A stretch of DNA of 64,000 nucleotides from Halalkalibacter okhensis (GCF_000787375.1 NZ_JRJU01000019.1:1-64000), one strand, 5' to 3'; counted from the stretch's first letter, positions 24,649 to 34,737 are shown. Program-made: numbers and translations. Notes: generated by a model from the sequence alone, not told the origin.

Positions 24649-25875
24649 TCACCCTACCATATCTTTAGCAACCTGTTTTTCTGATTGCTTTTTTGTCAAC
24701 CTAAAGAAAGCAACAGACCCTAGTAATGAAGTAAAAAACAAAATAGCTCCCATTGGCACAGCAGTTGATTCATTTATCCCAACCAGTGGTGAGACCATAG
24801 CGCCAAGCAATAAGGCAAGCGTCCCTAGTACCGCACTTGCACTTCCCGCACGGTGTCCTTGATGCTCCATCGCCAATGTAAATGTACTCGTTAAAATCAT
24901 CCCCATAGCTGTCATGTAAATGAAAATAGGAATCACAAGCGTGGCTAATGGTCCTTCAATAATTGTCATTAATAATAAGAATGCAGTTGCACTAACGGAA
25001 ATAATCACCGCCACGCGCAATATGCTTCGTTCGTGAACAATTCCACCTAAGCGACCGATAATGAAGCTCCCTAGGATAATAGCCAGTCCATTTATCCCAA
25101 ATAAAACACTAAATGCTTGCGGTGAAACATTATAAATTCCTTGGTACACAAAAGGAGTCCCGGCGACATAAGCAAAGCTTCCACCATGAATGAACCCAAC
25201 CGTTAATGCATATCCAATGAAAGACCGATCTTTAAACAAGCTCCCCATTGTCCGAACAGAATGTCCAATTGTACTTGGAATCCGCTTTTCTGGAGGCAAT
25301 GTCTCCTTTAATTTCAGTGCAACAACTAACACAATGAAAAGACCAATCAAACCTAAAAAGTAAAAAATCGTACTCCAATTTGCAAAAGGGAGAAGCAATA
25401 TGGCCCCACCAGCCATCGGAGCAGCCATTGGTGCAACTGCATTAATAACCATTAAAAGTGCAAAGAACTTCGTCAACTCACGACCACTGAACACATCACG
25501 AACGACAGCGCGTGATAAAACAACCCCAGCAGCCGCCGTAAAGCCTTGTAAAAATCGAGCTATGACCAAAATGGTTATATTAGGAGCCAGTGCACAAAGC
25601 AATGAAGAAATAGCAAATAAAAAGATGGAAATCAATAATGGCTTTTTTCTCCCTTGTGCATCACTAATTGGGCCAACAACGACTTGTCCAACTGCAAGGC
25701 CAAGTAAACATGCTGTTAAACTAAGTTGTACAAGAGAGGCCCTGGCCCCTAGATCATCAGCTATTTCTGGAAAGCTTGGCAAATACATATCAATATTAAG
25801 CGGACCTAATATCGCCAGCATACCGAGCAGAAAAGCTAATCCTATACGCTCTTTCCCAGTTGGATTATGTAACAT
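24649..25875 (-). CDS. Bcr/CflA-type MFS drug transporter
   Basis: A 408-residue MFS protein with 12 predicted helices and the Bcr/CflA signatures LGPLNIDMYLPSFPEIADDL at the N-terminus and VGPISDAQGRKKPL in the first cytoplasmic loop. Members export bicyclomycin, chloramphenicol, sulfonamides or metabolites by proton antiport. It lies 67 nt upstream of the DUF4430 gene on the same strand; co-transcription is possible but a functional link is not evident. Confidence 0.87.
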   Translation of the reverse strand: MLHNPTGKERIGLAFLLGMLAILGPLNIDMYLPSFPEIADDLGARASLVQLSLTACLLGLAVGQVVVGPISDAQGRKKPLLISIFLFAISSLLCALAPNITILVIARFLQGFTAAAGVVLSRAVVRDVFSGRELTKFFALLMVINAVAPMAAPMAGGAILLLPFANWSTIFYFLGLIGLFIVLVVALKLKETLPPEKRIPSTIGHSVRTMGSLFKDRSFIGYALTVGFIHGGSFAYVAGTPFVYQGIYNVSPQAFSVLFGINGLAIILGSFIIGRLGGIVHERSILRVAVIISVSATAFLLLMTIIEGPLATLVIPIFIYMTAMGMILTSTFTLAMEHQGHRAGSASAVLGTLALLLGAMVSPLVGINESTAVPMGAILFFTSLLGSVAFFRLTKKQSEKQVAKDMVG

Positions 25876-26109
25876 AAATCATAAGCACCTTCCCTAGAAT
25901 TTTACGAACCTAACAACTTATAAAAAAATCTTTGTCATTGCTAGTCACATAGATATAAAATGTTACAAGTAACCGACTTTACAAAGTATAATACAAAAAG
26001 TTTAAAGATTAAATAATAGAGCTCTTTTTAGTCAAAGTGTTATTGCTTGACGATTGCCCTTACAACATTTACCTTTAAATGGGAATGATCATACTCAAGG
26101 AGGATTCAG

Positions 26110-26565
26110 ATGAAAAAAAGCACTCATTATAAGGACTACTTTCTAGCACACCGTCTTGTTACAAATGAATTAGTTGAAAAGATTGGCAATAACCATTATA
26201 ACTACAAGCCAACAGATACTTCCATGTCAGCTAAAGAGCTTGTCGTTCATATGCTAACATCCTTTTATCAATTTGTATCAGCAGCAGCAAAGAGGACTCC
26301 CACCCCACTCCATGATGAAAATGCAGATATAAACTTAACGGAACTTGCGAAGCTATACACTGAAGAGTCTGTGAAAATCATCGAGTCATTAGCAGAAGAA
26401 GACCTTGACGAGATCATTGACCTTACTGCAGTTCTTGGCTTGAAACTCCCTGCCGAAAAAATCATTAATTTGGCTATAGATCACGAGATTAATCATAAAG
26501 GAAATTTGTTTGTTTACGTTCGTGGAATGGGACATACTGACTTGCCGATGTTTATAAGAAAATAA
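26110..26565 (+). CDS. DinB/YfiT-family protein
   Basis: A 151-residue four-helix protein of the DinB superfamily. The metal-site histidines are probably His47 (LVVHMLTSF) and the pair in IDHEINHKGN near 124-129. Related Bacillus proteins are metal-dependent thiol transferases or damage-inducible proteins of unknown substrate. AAGGAGG lies upstream of the ATG. Confidence 0.85.
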   Translation: MKKSTHYKDYFLAHRLVTNELVEKIGNNHYNYKPTDTSMSAKELVVHMLTSFYQFVSAAAKRTPTPLHDENADINLTELAKLYTEESVKIIESLAEEDLDEIIDLTAVLGLKLPAEKIINLAIDHEINHKGNLFVYVRGMGHTDLPMFIRK

Positions 26566-26576
26566 GAAAGACAAGT

Positions 26577-26609
26577 GACACCTTTACTCTACAATGAGTA
26601 GTAGGTGTC
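26577..26609 (+). terminator. terminator of the DinB gene
   Basis: Hairpin GACACCT..TACTC/GAGTA..AGGTGTC followed by TTATTTC. Confidence 0.7.
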
Positions 26610-26626
26610 TTATTTCTAAAGAAATC

Positions 26627-26666
26627 GAAAAAGCGTTATAACCGTAATCAATCACGATTATAACGC
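26627..26666 (-). terminator. terminator of the SDF transporter gene
   Basis: Minus strand GCGTTATAA...TTATAACGC followed by TTTTTCGATTTC. Confidence 0.8.
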
Positions 26667-26676
26667 CCTGCAACGT

Positions 26677-27903
26677 TTATACTGTTTCTACTTTTTCTTT
26701 TCCACCTTCACTTCGCTCGATAAATACAGCACATGCTGCATCTCCAGTAATGTTGACTGATGTACGAAGCATATCAAGGATTCGGTCTACAGCTAACACA
26801 AGAGCAATACCCTCTACTGGCAACCCGACAGATTGCAAGACCATCGCAAGCATGATCATCCCAACCCCAGGAACTCCAGCGGTACCGATACTAGCAAGAG
26901 TTGCCGTTAACACAACGGTAACTAACGCACCAACTGAGAGTGGTTCAGCAAAAACTTGCGCGATAAACACAGTCGCCACAGCTTGCATAATAGCTGTACC
27001 ATCCATGTTAATTGTTGCCCCAAGCGGTTGCACAAAACCAGAAATTGGTTTGGATACCCCTAATTTTTCTTGGGCCGTTTTCATAGAAAGCGGAAGCGTT
27101 GCATTACTACTTGATGTACTAAATGCAACGGTCATAGCTGGCGCAAAGTTTTTAAAGAAATGAAGTGGACTCATTTTCCCTAAAGCATAAACAACACCCG
27201 AATACACGAGAGCCACGTGAAGAATCAACGCTAACACCACACAAAGCATGTACATTGCCATCGAAGATAATGCATCTAAACCAAGCTTCCCAATGGCTGA
27301 TGCGATTAAACCAAAGGCTCCATATGGTGCAAGCTTCATCGCAATAGTAACAAGGAACATCATAATCTCATTTCCTTGCTCGATTAGCTTATGAATTCCT
27401 TTAGTCTTTTCACCAAGATGCGCTAATGCAAACCCAATAAAAATAGCAAAGAAAATAATTTGCAACATTTGACCAGTTGCTAAGGCATCAATTGGATTGG
27501 TTGGAATGATGTTTAATAAAGTCTCCATGACCGGAGGCGGTTCTGTCGCTTCGAAATTAGCCTCTTCAGTCCCCATCAACCCTTCTTGTCCAGGCTGAAT
27601 TGTTAGAGCCACACCAAATGCAATACATAACGCGACAACCGTCGATAATAAATAAAATCCTACTGTCTTAATGCCAATTCGCCCTAATTTTTTCGTATCA
27701 CTCATTCCAGCTGTTCCTAAGACAATCGAAAAGAACACAAGTGGCACAACCAACATCGTAATTAGCTTTAAGAATATTTGCCCTAGTGGAGTCAATACAT
27801 ATGAATCCAAAGGACCAAATGCTCCCGGAGCAAATAGGTTAAACCCAAGCCCTACAGCTACCCCTAGGATCAGCGCAATAATAATCTTCTTAGTTAATCC
27901 CAT
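26677..27903 (-). CDS. SDF (DAACS) dicarboxylate/amino acid:cation symporter
   Basis: A 408-residue membrane protein of the GltP/DctA family. Diagnostic motifs are all present: STSSSNATLP in HP1, NMDGTAIMQ in TM7, TAGVPG in HP2 and DRILDMLRTSVNITGDA in TM8. The arginine in DMLRTSVN favours an acidic substrate such as glutamate, aspartate or a C4-dicarboxylate. It is a single-gene unit with its own terminator. Which acid it carries cannot be decided from sequence. Confidence 0.9.
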   Translation of the reverse strand: MGLTKKIIIALILGVAVGLGFNLFAPGAFGPLDSYVLTPLGQIFLKLITMLVVPLVFFSIVLGTAGMSDTKKLGRIGIKTVGFYLLSTVVALCIAFGVALTIQPGQEGLMGTEEANFEATEPPPVMETLLNIIPTNPIDALATGQMLQIIFFAIFIGFALAHLGEKTKGIHKLIEQGNEIMMFLVTIAMKLAPYGAFGLIASAIGKLGLDALSSMAMYMLCVVLALILHVALVYSGVVYALGKMSPLHFFKNFAPAMTVAFSTSSSNATLPLSMKTAQEKLGVSKPISGFVQPLGATINMDGTAIMQAVATVFIAQVFAEPLSVGALVTVVLTATLASIGTAGVPGVGMIMLAMVLQSVGLPVEGIALVLAVDRILDMLRTSVNITGDAACAVFIERSEGGKEKVETV

Positions 27904-28274
27904 TTTTCTACTCCTCTCATGATGTAGACCATCTCATTCGATGCTACAAATTAAATTCGCCAAGTACTATGATTCCATTTTATTTATTTGACGTCAAATG
28001 TATTTATCTTTTTAAGTGCAGCATCAGAATGGAGATCGACCTATTTTTGTACGAATGTTCTCTAAATGATTTACTTAATCTTGATTTAAATTATGACTTA
28101 CTAATGACTTTTCCCGAATGAATCCCTCTTTTTTCTGTAACCCTACCATAAAAGACCTAGATAAATTCCCTTCACATCAGTCTTTCTATCCAATTTGGAC
28201 CATTTGCTGTCGAATTTCACGAATATACTTTCGCAACTGTTCAATATCCTGTCCAAACTCTTTCAAATTCAATC
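27904..28274. other. gene-free region with 22-nt repeats
   Basis: Upstream region of the symporter gene. It holds repeat locus 2 (28187-28266) and no recognisable gene. Confidence 0.45.
28187..28266. repeat. 22-nt degenerate tandem repeat, locus 2
   Basis: Units with cores TATCCAATTTGGACCA, TTGCTGTCGAA, AACTGTTCAA and ATCCTGTCCAAACTCTTTCA at intervals near 22 nt. The last core is shared with the loci at 12164 and 58284. Confidence 0.6.
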
Positions 28275-28312
28275 AAAAATCCCCCCTCCTGTATAGGGAG
28301 GGGGGATTTTTT
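28275..28312. terminator. bidirectional terminator
   Basis: Hairpin AAAAATCCCCCCTCC/GGAGGGGGGATTTTT with a 6-nt loop; strong stem with A and T tails for both strands. Confidence 0.85.
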
Positions 28313-28373
28313 ACAGGTATTTTTTCTGTCAGGTAGTCTATCATGTTCAATGCTGCTTTGTTGATGATTTCCT

Positions 28374-29138
28374 CTATTCCTTCTTCCCTAAATAAATCAA
28401 AACAGCATCTCGCAAAAATCCAGCTCCACCTTTAACAGATTTGTCATAATAAGCTGTAAACCGCTCATCCGCCACATACATTTCTACAAGCCCCGCATGT
28501 GCTTCCTTCGTATAACTAGGCCACGAATACATAAGCCACTCTTTGTGCTTTGCAGCAAGCTCCCATGCTAGATCCGAGGAAGGATCTCCGGTTTCAAATG
28601 CTTTCTTTAGCAACGAAAATATTTCATTCCCTAAGTTCGTCATCTTCTCATAATCTTCTTGAGACATATTTCTTAACTTTGCATTGCTAGCCTTTACCAT
28701 CTCATCCCCGTATTTTTCACGAATTTCTTCCCCGTACGTTTGCTCGTTTTCTTCAATTAATTTTTCCTTAAGCCCCTTAAATTTTTCTTGATCCTGCATG
28801 GCTACTCCTCCTTTTCTACTTTCAATGGTTCTCTCAACCGTCTCAATAATGCTATCCAATCGGGCACGTTTCTTTTTTAATTCTTTGTAGTGATTTTGTA
28901 ATGCTTCGAATTGATCATAGGACGGTTTATTCATCAGATTGAGAATCTCTCCTAAGCCAACATCCAATTCTCGATAAAATAAAATTTGCTGCAGCTGATC
29001 TACCTCTTTTTGTCCGTAAATTCGATAGCCAGAGGAGTTAATTCTGGCCGGTTTCAACAGACTGATTTGATCATAGTAACGAAGTGTACGGCTACTGACA
29101 CCTGATAACTGTGCCAATTTTTTGACTGTGTATTCCAT
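28374..29138 (-). CDS. MerR-family regulator with TipAS effector domain
   Basis: A 254-residue protein: MerR HTH (YTVKKLAQLSGVSSRTLRYYDQISLL, 3-28), dimerisation coiled coil (about 78-115) and a C-terminal TipAS-like antibiotic-binding domain (about 125-250, KHKEWLMYSWPSYTKEAHAGLVEMYVADERF). The layout matches B. subtilis Mta and Streptomyces TipA, which bind hydrophobic drugs and activate multidrug transporter genes. No target transporter adjoins it. Confidence 0.88.
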   Translation of the reverse strand: MEYTVKKLAQLSGVSSRTLRYYDQISLLKPARINSSGYRIYGQKEVDQLQQILFYRELDVGLGEILNLMNKPSYDQFEALQNHYKELKKKRARLDSIIETVERTIESRKGGVAMQDQEKFKGLKEKLIEENEQTYGEEIREKYGDEMVKASNAKLRNMSQEDYEKMTNLGNEIFSLLKKAFETGDPSSDLAWELAAKHKEWLMYSWPSYTKEAHAGLVEMYVADERFTAYYDKSVKGGAGFLRDAVLIYLGKKE

Positions 29139-29216
29139 CTACTATCCTCCTAACAATTTCATGATAAAGCCTTACGTCGCGTAAAGGTCAAGAAGAATTC
29201 TTTTTCAAATTTAAAA

Positions 29217-29263
29217 AAGGGCTCTCCCAAAAGGTATAATTCCACCCTGTGGAAGAGCTCTGA
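29217..29263 (-). terminator. terminator of the DUF4003 gene
   Basis: Minus strand GCTCTTCC/GGGAGAGC hairpin followed by CCCTTTTTTAAA. Confidence 0.7.
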
Positions 29264-29323
29264 TCTTTTTAAGTATTGCAAGGATTGTTTCTCTTCTAAA
29301 AGGTGCTAGCTTATTACCAGCAT

Positions 29324-30322
29324 TTATGAACTCCCTCCATTACTGCTTGAAACAGCCACTGCAGCACCTGTCATTGCTGCAAACATGGCAGCCTGCTGAG
29401 CTTGGATAATCGTTTCAATCGTCGTTTGAATACCTGTGCTAATTAAAGAGGTATCTTCCACTTTATCCTTCACAATAAAAGTAACAGCCATAATAAAATT
29501 AACATCCTTATGCCACCTAAAGCCTTTTTCCACATTTAGACGTTTAAATAAAGCCATTACGTTATCTACTTCCTCCAAACCATTCTCTAACAATGAAAGC
29601 AACCCAATGGTAGGATAAAATACTGGCTTTATTTTTCTACCAGCTTCTTTAAACATATTCGTTAATTCAGAAATACGATGAATGAGTATATCCGAATCAA
29701 CATTTTTATCTAATGAAAGTATATGTGACAAAAATTGAAGGTCATTCCCTTTCCGAAATCCATGCGGAGGTAACGCTTTATAGTAATAATCAATATCATC
29801 CATCATCTCATCAATATCCCTGTTTACTTGGGCCAAAAGAACCGCTAAAGGATAATCACTTTCTCCTGTTAAGAAGAAATGATCTTTTTTCATTCCTTTA
29901 TATACTGCCATGGCTCTTTCAATCATCCATTTATGATTCGTTTCATTGGTATCCCCTAAAAGAAGGCACAAGGCCGCCATAAATGTAAAGTTTCCTCTTT
30001 TAAATCCACCTTCAACCAACTTCTCATATACTGCAACATATTCATGAAACTTCTCTTTCGGTTGATCATAATTCACATCAAGCATCGCCGCTGAGATAAA
30101 ACGCTGAGATGACTTTAATGACGAGAACATGCCTACATTATTTTTAATGTAATCACTTATTTCAAGAAAAGATGAGGGTCTAAATTCTTTATTTCTTGTT
30201 ACGTATAACGATGCGACCATCATCAAAGTACGCTCATCTGTAAAGTGCCATTTCAGTCTCTTTTTTAGTTGCCGAAAAATGGATGAATACTCATTTACAA
30301 TTTGATCTAGGTCCTTCCCCAT
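29324..30322 (-). CDS. DUF4003 family protein
   Basis: A 332-residue cytoplasmic, mainly helical protein of the Bacillus DUF4003 family, recognised from the segments SQRFISAAMLDVNYDQP, FKRGNFTFMAALCLLLG, SDYPLAVLLAQ and the C-terminal AAMFAAMTGAAVAVSSSNGGSS. Function is unknown. AAAGGA stands about 10 nt upstream of the chosen ATG; an in-frame TTG at 30346 would add eight residues but has a poorly spaced binding site. Confidence 0.8.
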   Translation of the reverse strand: MGKDLDQIVNEYSSIFRQLKKRLKWHFTDERTLMMVASLYVTRNKEFRPSSFLEISDYIKNNVGMFSSLKSSQRFISAAMLDVNYDQPKEKFHEYVAVYEKLVEGGFKRGNFTFMAALCLLLGDTNETNHKWMIERAMAVYKGMKKDHFFLTGESDYPLAVLLAQVNRDIDEMMDDIDYYYKALPPHGFRKGNDLQFLSHILSLDKNVDSDILIHRISELTNMFKEAGRKIKPVFYPTIGLLSLLENGLEEVDNVMALFKRLNVEKGFRWHKDVNFIMAVTFIVKDKVEDTSLISTGIQTTIETIIQAQQAAMFAAMTGAAVAVSSSNGGSS

Positions 30323-30584
30323 TCGTGACACATCCTTTACCTTCAAGTTCCTTCTTTACGATAATGTATATTTACGAAGAACTAGCTTTAAGGTTTCAAA
30401 GTCCAGATTTTATTACCTATTTATATTTATGTAAAAGGAGATGCTTCTCATTTGTTTTTCTTGCACCTTAAACGATCATCTCCATTTCTGGAGCCATTCT
30501 ACTAACATACTGAATGAACGGATATGTTTTACAACAAGCAAGTAGGGTATTAGAGTACTATACAAACGAAAGGAGTTGGTCGTA

Positions 30585-30650
30585 ATGAAGCAACTTAAAC
30601 GTACAATTGATTTGGTCATTGGACCTGCATCCACATCATTTTTTAGATAA
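30585..30650 (+). CDS. short open reading frame upstream of the thiamine-binding gene
   Basis: An ATG with a good AAAGGAG site 11 nt upstream opens a 21-residue frame (MKQLKRTIDLVIGPASTSFF...). In the next frame the sequence continues as LHPHHFLDNPLEFTYKEI to a stop at about 30682, which looks protein-like, so this may be a frameshifted small gene rather than a leader peptide. I do not recognise a family. Confidence 0.35.
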   Translation: MKQLKRTIDLVIGPASTSFFR

Positions 30651-30710
30651 CCCCTTGGAGTTTACTTATAAAGAAATTCAATAACGATACAGAAAGGATT
30701 GAGGAAAATA

Positions 30711-30989
30711 ATGGCTACAGTTACAGCTGGATTTCAAATTTTACCAGAGGGAAAAGATATGCATACGGATGGAATGATTCCTGAAGTACTAAATCTCGTA
30801 AAAGAGACGGGACTAGAATTTTATATTGGACCAATGGAGACAGTTATTGAAGGAGACTTAGACGAGGTAATTGAAGTCATTAAGGATGCGCAACATCTAG
30901 CCATTTCCACCGGTGCGTCTGAATGTATCACCAATATCAAAATCCATTATAAGCCAAGTGGTATCACAATCGAAGAAAAAGTATTTTAA
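30711..30989 (+). CDS. thiamine-binding protein (DUF77/YkoF-like)
   Basis: A 92-residue protein of the MTH1187/YkoF-type thiamine-binding family, with the ferredoxin-like core TAGFQILPEGKDMHTDGMIP, GLEFYIGPMETVIEGDLDEV and ASECITNIKIHYK. Related proteins bind thiamine or HMP in the cytoplasm. The start is the ATG behind GAGGAAAATA; an upstream TTG is not favoured. No TPP riboswitch precedes it, unlike tenA. Confidence 0.85.
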   Translation: MATVTAGFQILPEGKDMHTDGMIPEVLNLVKETGLEFYIGPMETVIEGDLDEVIEVIKDAQHLAISTGASECITNIKIHYKPSGITIEEKVF

Positions 30990-31004
30990 AGTACAACGCA
31001 TTAG

Positions 31005-31040
31005 TGAGAGACGAAAATCAAATTGATTTTCGTCTCTTTA
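31005..31040 (+). terminator. terminator of the thiamine-binding gene
   Basis: Hairpin GAGACGAAAATCAA/TTGATTTTCGTCTC followed by TTTAATT. Confidence 0.85.
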
Positions 31041-31228
31041 ATTAGATTTTGATTTTCATGGACTGGATATAGGGACTGTTCTGGTTTCAATTTAGTATGT
31101 TTCAACGTTCATTAATTAGATAAGACCTTTTTAAACAAAAAGAGGTAACCCTTCGTAAATAGAAGGATTACTCATTTAGTATAAATTCATTGTAAATTAT
31201 ATTTGTTCCTTATTGTAAGCACCCGTCC

Positions 31229-31792
31229 CTAACTTGCCCTCCTCCTAATTTTTAAAACCCATTTAGTAAACCAATATGTAATAAACACAATCACCAAATC
31301 AATAAGAAACAAGTAAAATTTATTCATACCTTTATTGAACTCCAGAAGCCCTAACATCTCCTCAATGGTTGCAAAACCAAAGGCAAACACAGCACTTAAT
31401 ATGATTGTGTATAAATAGAAGTTTTTTTTATGATTGGTACAGTATTGATACAAAAGTAAAAAGGCTACAGGAAGGGCCGATGCCGTCATATTTAATGCAA
31501 ATGGTAAATACGGATTAAAGAAATACTTATGAATCAGAAAACTATGATTTTGTAAAAAAATAACCATGTATGACCACAAGATATGAACGGTATATCCAAA
31601 GAAAAACAACTCAAAAATTCTCTTACGATCGACTGTAAAACAAAGTAAAATTAATGGTCCTACTAACAACAATGTAACAACCCAAAACTGCCATGTCCCC
31701 ATATGAGAATATTCTTGCCAGTATGACGTAATTAACATATCCATCTCATGGCTTTTTTCATATATTTGATCCCAATATTCATTGAACTCCAT
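31229..31792 (-). CDS. uncharacterised membrane protein
   Basis: A 187-residue protein with five to six predicted helices between residues 33 and 178, a basic C-terminus (KIRRRAS) and a conserved-looking SALPVAFLLLYQY helix. I do not recognise a named family, though the layout is like the CBO0543-type proteins. GGGGGCGAC precedes the ATG. It is divergent from the katE remnant, with only 67 nt between. Confidence 0.65.
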   Translation of the reverse strand: MEFNEYWDQIYEKSHEMDMLITSYWQEYSHMGTWQFWVVTLLLVGPLILLCFTVDRKRIFELFFFGYTVHILWSYMVIFLQNHSFLIHKYFFNPYLPFALNMTASALPVAFLLLYQYCTNHKKNFYLYTIILSAVFAFGFATIEEMLGLLEFNKGMNKFYLFLIDLVIVFITYWFTKWVLKIRRRAS

Positions 31793-31859
31793 TTTGTCGC
31801 CCCCTAGATAGCAATATAGCGTTCATGTCTATCTTGACGAGAAATCGTGAAAAATATCC

Positions 31860-33993
31860 GTGAAAATATTTATACTTAATAAACCAGACCACTCTAAAGA
31901 TGAACAACTAGAGTCGTTTACCGTTGATCATAGCGGCAAAAGAATGACGACTAATCAAGGAATTCGTGTATCAAATGACGATGATTCCCTAAAGGCGGGA
32001 ACACGTGGACCAACCATCATGGAGGATTTTCATTTTAGAGAGAAAATGACTCATTTTGATCACGAGCGGATTCCAGAACGAGTCGTCCATGCGCGTGGAA
32101 GTGGTGCCCACGGCTTTTTTCAAGTTTATGAACCAGTTCCGGAGCTTACTCAAGCAAAGTTCTTACAAGATCCATCTATACAAACTCCTGTCTTCGTTCG
32201 CTTTTCTACGGTTCTAGGGTCAAAAGGTTCGGCTGATACTGTACGTGATACGTGATGTGCGAGGATTCGCAGTAAAATTTTATACAGAAGAAGGAGTCTT
32301 TGACCTAGTTGGCAATAACATCCCTATCTTCTTTATCCAAGATGCCATGAAGTTTCCCGATGTGATTCATGCAGCCAAACCTGAACCTAACAGAGAAATT
32401 CCTCAAGCTGCAACAGCACATGATACCTTTTGGGACTTTGTCGTTAATAATACCGAAACAGCTCATATGGTATTATGGGTGCTTTCGGATCGAGGAATTC
32501 CAAGAAGTTACCGTATGATGGAAGGCTTTGGCGTTCATACGTTTCGACTTGTCAATGAACAAGGAAAGGCTCGATTTGTTAAATTTCACTGGAAACCCCT
32601 ACTCGGTGTGCACTCATTAGTTTGGGAAGAAGCTCAACAATTAGCCGGAAAAGATCCCGACTACCACCGTCGTGATTTATGGAACGCCATTGAAGCTGGA
32701 TACTTCCCAGAATACGAACTCGGTGTACAGATCCTTGAAGAAGAACATGAATTTGCATTTGATTTTGATATTTTAGATCCTACAAAGTTCTGGCCTGAGG
32801 AGTTAATCCCTGTCCAAAAAATCGGGAAACTTACATTAAATCGAAATGTCGATAACTTTTTTGCAGAAACGGAACAGGTTGCTTTTCATGTTGCCAATGT
32901 TGTACCAGGTATTGATTTTACAAACGATCCCCTCCTTCAAGGCAGACTCTTTTCCTATTTAGACACTCAATTAATTCGATTAGGTGGCCCAAACTTCCAT
33001 GAGATCCCGATCAATCGCTCCGTTTCACCTGTTGTTAACAATCAACGTGATGGCTTTCATCGCATGACAATCAACCGAGGTGTCACAAGCTATTCTGTTA
33101 ATTCGCTGCAAGATAATGACCCAAGACCATCTACAAAAAAAGAAGGTGGTTACGTACACTATGCTGAAAAAGTGGATGGTCGAAAAATTCGCGAACGAAG
33201 TCCGAGCTTTCATGACCACTTTAGCCAGGCTACCTTCTTTTGGAACAGTATGTCTGACATTGAAAAACAGCACATTATTAACGCCTTTCACTTTGAAGTT
33301 GGCAATGTTGAAAGTAAAGAAATAAGGGAACGTGTCGTAGAAGTGTTTAATCAAGTCGATAACCAACTAGCCATTGCAATAGCTGCTGGTATAGGGGTAG
33401 ATCCTCCTATGATACCAGGGGGCACTGGAGTAAAAGGACAATCTCCAGCTGTCAGTCAAATGAATACAAAACATTCAACACTATCAAGAAAAGTTGCTAT
33501 ATTAGCAGAAAATGGGGTAAACGAGGATGAAATCACCCAAGTAATAAACCGTTTAAAGAATTTTGGGGTAACAACGGAGATCATTAGTACTTCACTTGGT
33601 ACAATCAAAAGTACTACTGGTCACGAATTTAAAGTAGATAAGACCTTTTCTACAGGGGAATCTGTCATGTATGATGCCATCTATCTTCCAGGGGGGAAGA
33701 AAAGTGTAAAGCAATTATCCGACGATGAAAAAGCTTTACATTTTATAAAAGAGACTTACACCCATGCGAAAACGATCGGAGCATCAAATGAAGGTGTGGA
33801 TTTGATAGCCGATGCACAAATATACGGAATTGCCATTGCCTCGACCGAAAGCACGGCATCACCCGTTAACTCATTAGGGGTTATTACGATTAGAAATGCA
33901 TCAAACATGACTAGTTTCATCCAATCTTTTTCTCAAGCTATCGCTAAACACCGTCATTGGAAGCGGGAAGTAGGTATATCCTCATTCTTTTAA
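31860..33993 (+). pseudogene. katE: large-subunit catalase with frameshift (KatE)
   Basis: Two overlapping frames together encode a large-subunit haem catalase of about 708 residues, closely resembling B. subtilis KatE. The first frame (31860-32255) carries the catalytic histidine in [11 protein letters not shown]; the second (from 32245) carries VGNNIPIFFIQD, the haem-tyrosine segment LFSYLDTQLIRLGG and a C-terminal DJ-1/PfpI-like domain (VAILAENGVNEDE). They are separated by a 7-bp tandem duplication (TACGTGA twice, 32242-32255); removing one copy restores VRDVRGFAV. The GTG start also lacks a clear ribosome binding site. It may be a pseudogene, a phase-variable gene or a sequencing artefact. 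Confidence 0.88.
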
Positions 33994-34041
33994 ATGGTCG
34001 TTTCCCAAAACCCAAAGATTCCTTTAGCTTTTTTCAAACTC

Positions 34042-34072
34042 GACAAACCAGACAATAAATGTCTGGTTTGTC
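34042..34072. terminator. bidirectional terminator between katE and eda
   Basis: Hairpin GACAAACCAGAC/GTCTGGTTTGTC with a 7-nt loop, between convergent genes. Confidence 0.8.
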
Positions 34073-34101
34073 TTACTAGCAACTATAATATTTACCAAAT
34101 G

Positions 34102-34737
34102 CTAATCCCTTGCCACCTGCACCGCACGAACAAACTCTTTTGATTTTCTCGTTAACGCTGCTAAATTTTCCTCATTCATGTCTAGTTTTGTATTAACAAG
34201 CGCACTTCCTAGCCCTACTGCCACCGCACCTGCTTTTATATAATCTGCAAGATTCGAAACATTAATGCCTCCTGTTGGCATAAGAGGAATATGAGGAAGA
34301 GGTCCGTGAACATCTTTTAGATAAGACGGTCCAAATACATTAGCTGGGAACACTTTAATTACATCAGCCCCACTCTCATAAGCAGTTAAAATTTCCGTTG
34401 GTGTTAATGCCCCAGAAATACAAACAACACCATAACGCTTTGTCATCCGAATCGTTTCTGGATTGACCGTCGGAGAGAAAACAAATTTGGCTCCTGACAT
34501 AATGGCTGCGCGTGCCGTTTCAGGATCTAAAACAGTACCAGCCCCCACAATCACATCAGTTAATTCCGTAGACACCTTTTCAATAAGCGAAAGTACTTTG
34601 GGCGTTTCAACTGTAATTTCCAATGTCTTTACCCCTCCGTCACGGAGAGCTCTTGAAATAGGAACAATAGTATCGACAGTTGCCCCTCTAATAATGGCGA
34701 CAACGCCACTATCTTTTATCTCTTGTAATAAAGTCAT
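34102..34737 (-). CDS. eda: KDPG/KHG aldolase
   Basis: A 211-residue class I aldolase that cleaves 2-keto-3-deoxy-6-phosphogluconate to pyruvate and glyceraldehyde 3-phosphate. The catalytic glutamate is in LEITVETP and the Schiff-base lysine in ADVIKVFPAN; the phosphate site is PTGGINVSN. The start is the ATG behind GGAGGAATTT. It is the last gene of the sugar-acid operon, 30 nt after rpiA, and supplies the lower half of the Entner-Doudoroff-type route that KdgK feeds. Confidence 0.92.
   Translation of the reverse strand: MTLLQEIKDSGVVAIIRGATVDTIVPISRALRDGGVKTLEITVETPKVLSLIEKVSTELTDVIVGAGTVLDPETARAAIMSGAKFVFSPTVNPETIRMTKRYGVVCISGALTPTEILTAYESGADVIKVFPANVFGPSYLKDVHGPLPHIPLMPTGGINVSNLADYIKAGAVAVGLGSALVNTKLDMNEENLAALTRKSKEFVRAVQVARD

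Noticed and set aside
24582-26109. Cobalamin riboswitch for the DUF4430/ECF genes
   Set aside because: No B12-box sequence was found upstream of the lipoprotein or the MFS gene.
15113-31792. Prophage or genomic island next to the tRNA arrays
   Set aside because: No integrase, phage structural gene, transposase or att-like duplication outside the tRNA arrays was seen.
31793-31859. Sigma-B promoter for katE
   Set aside because: No GTTT-type -35 with GGGTAT-type -10 pair is visible in the 67-bp gap.
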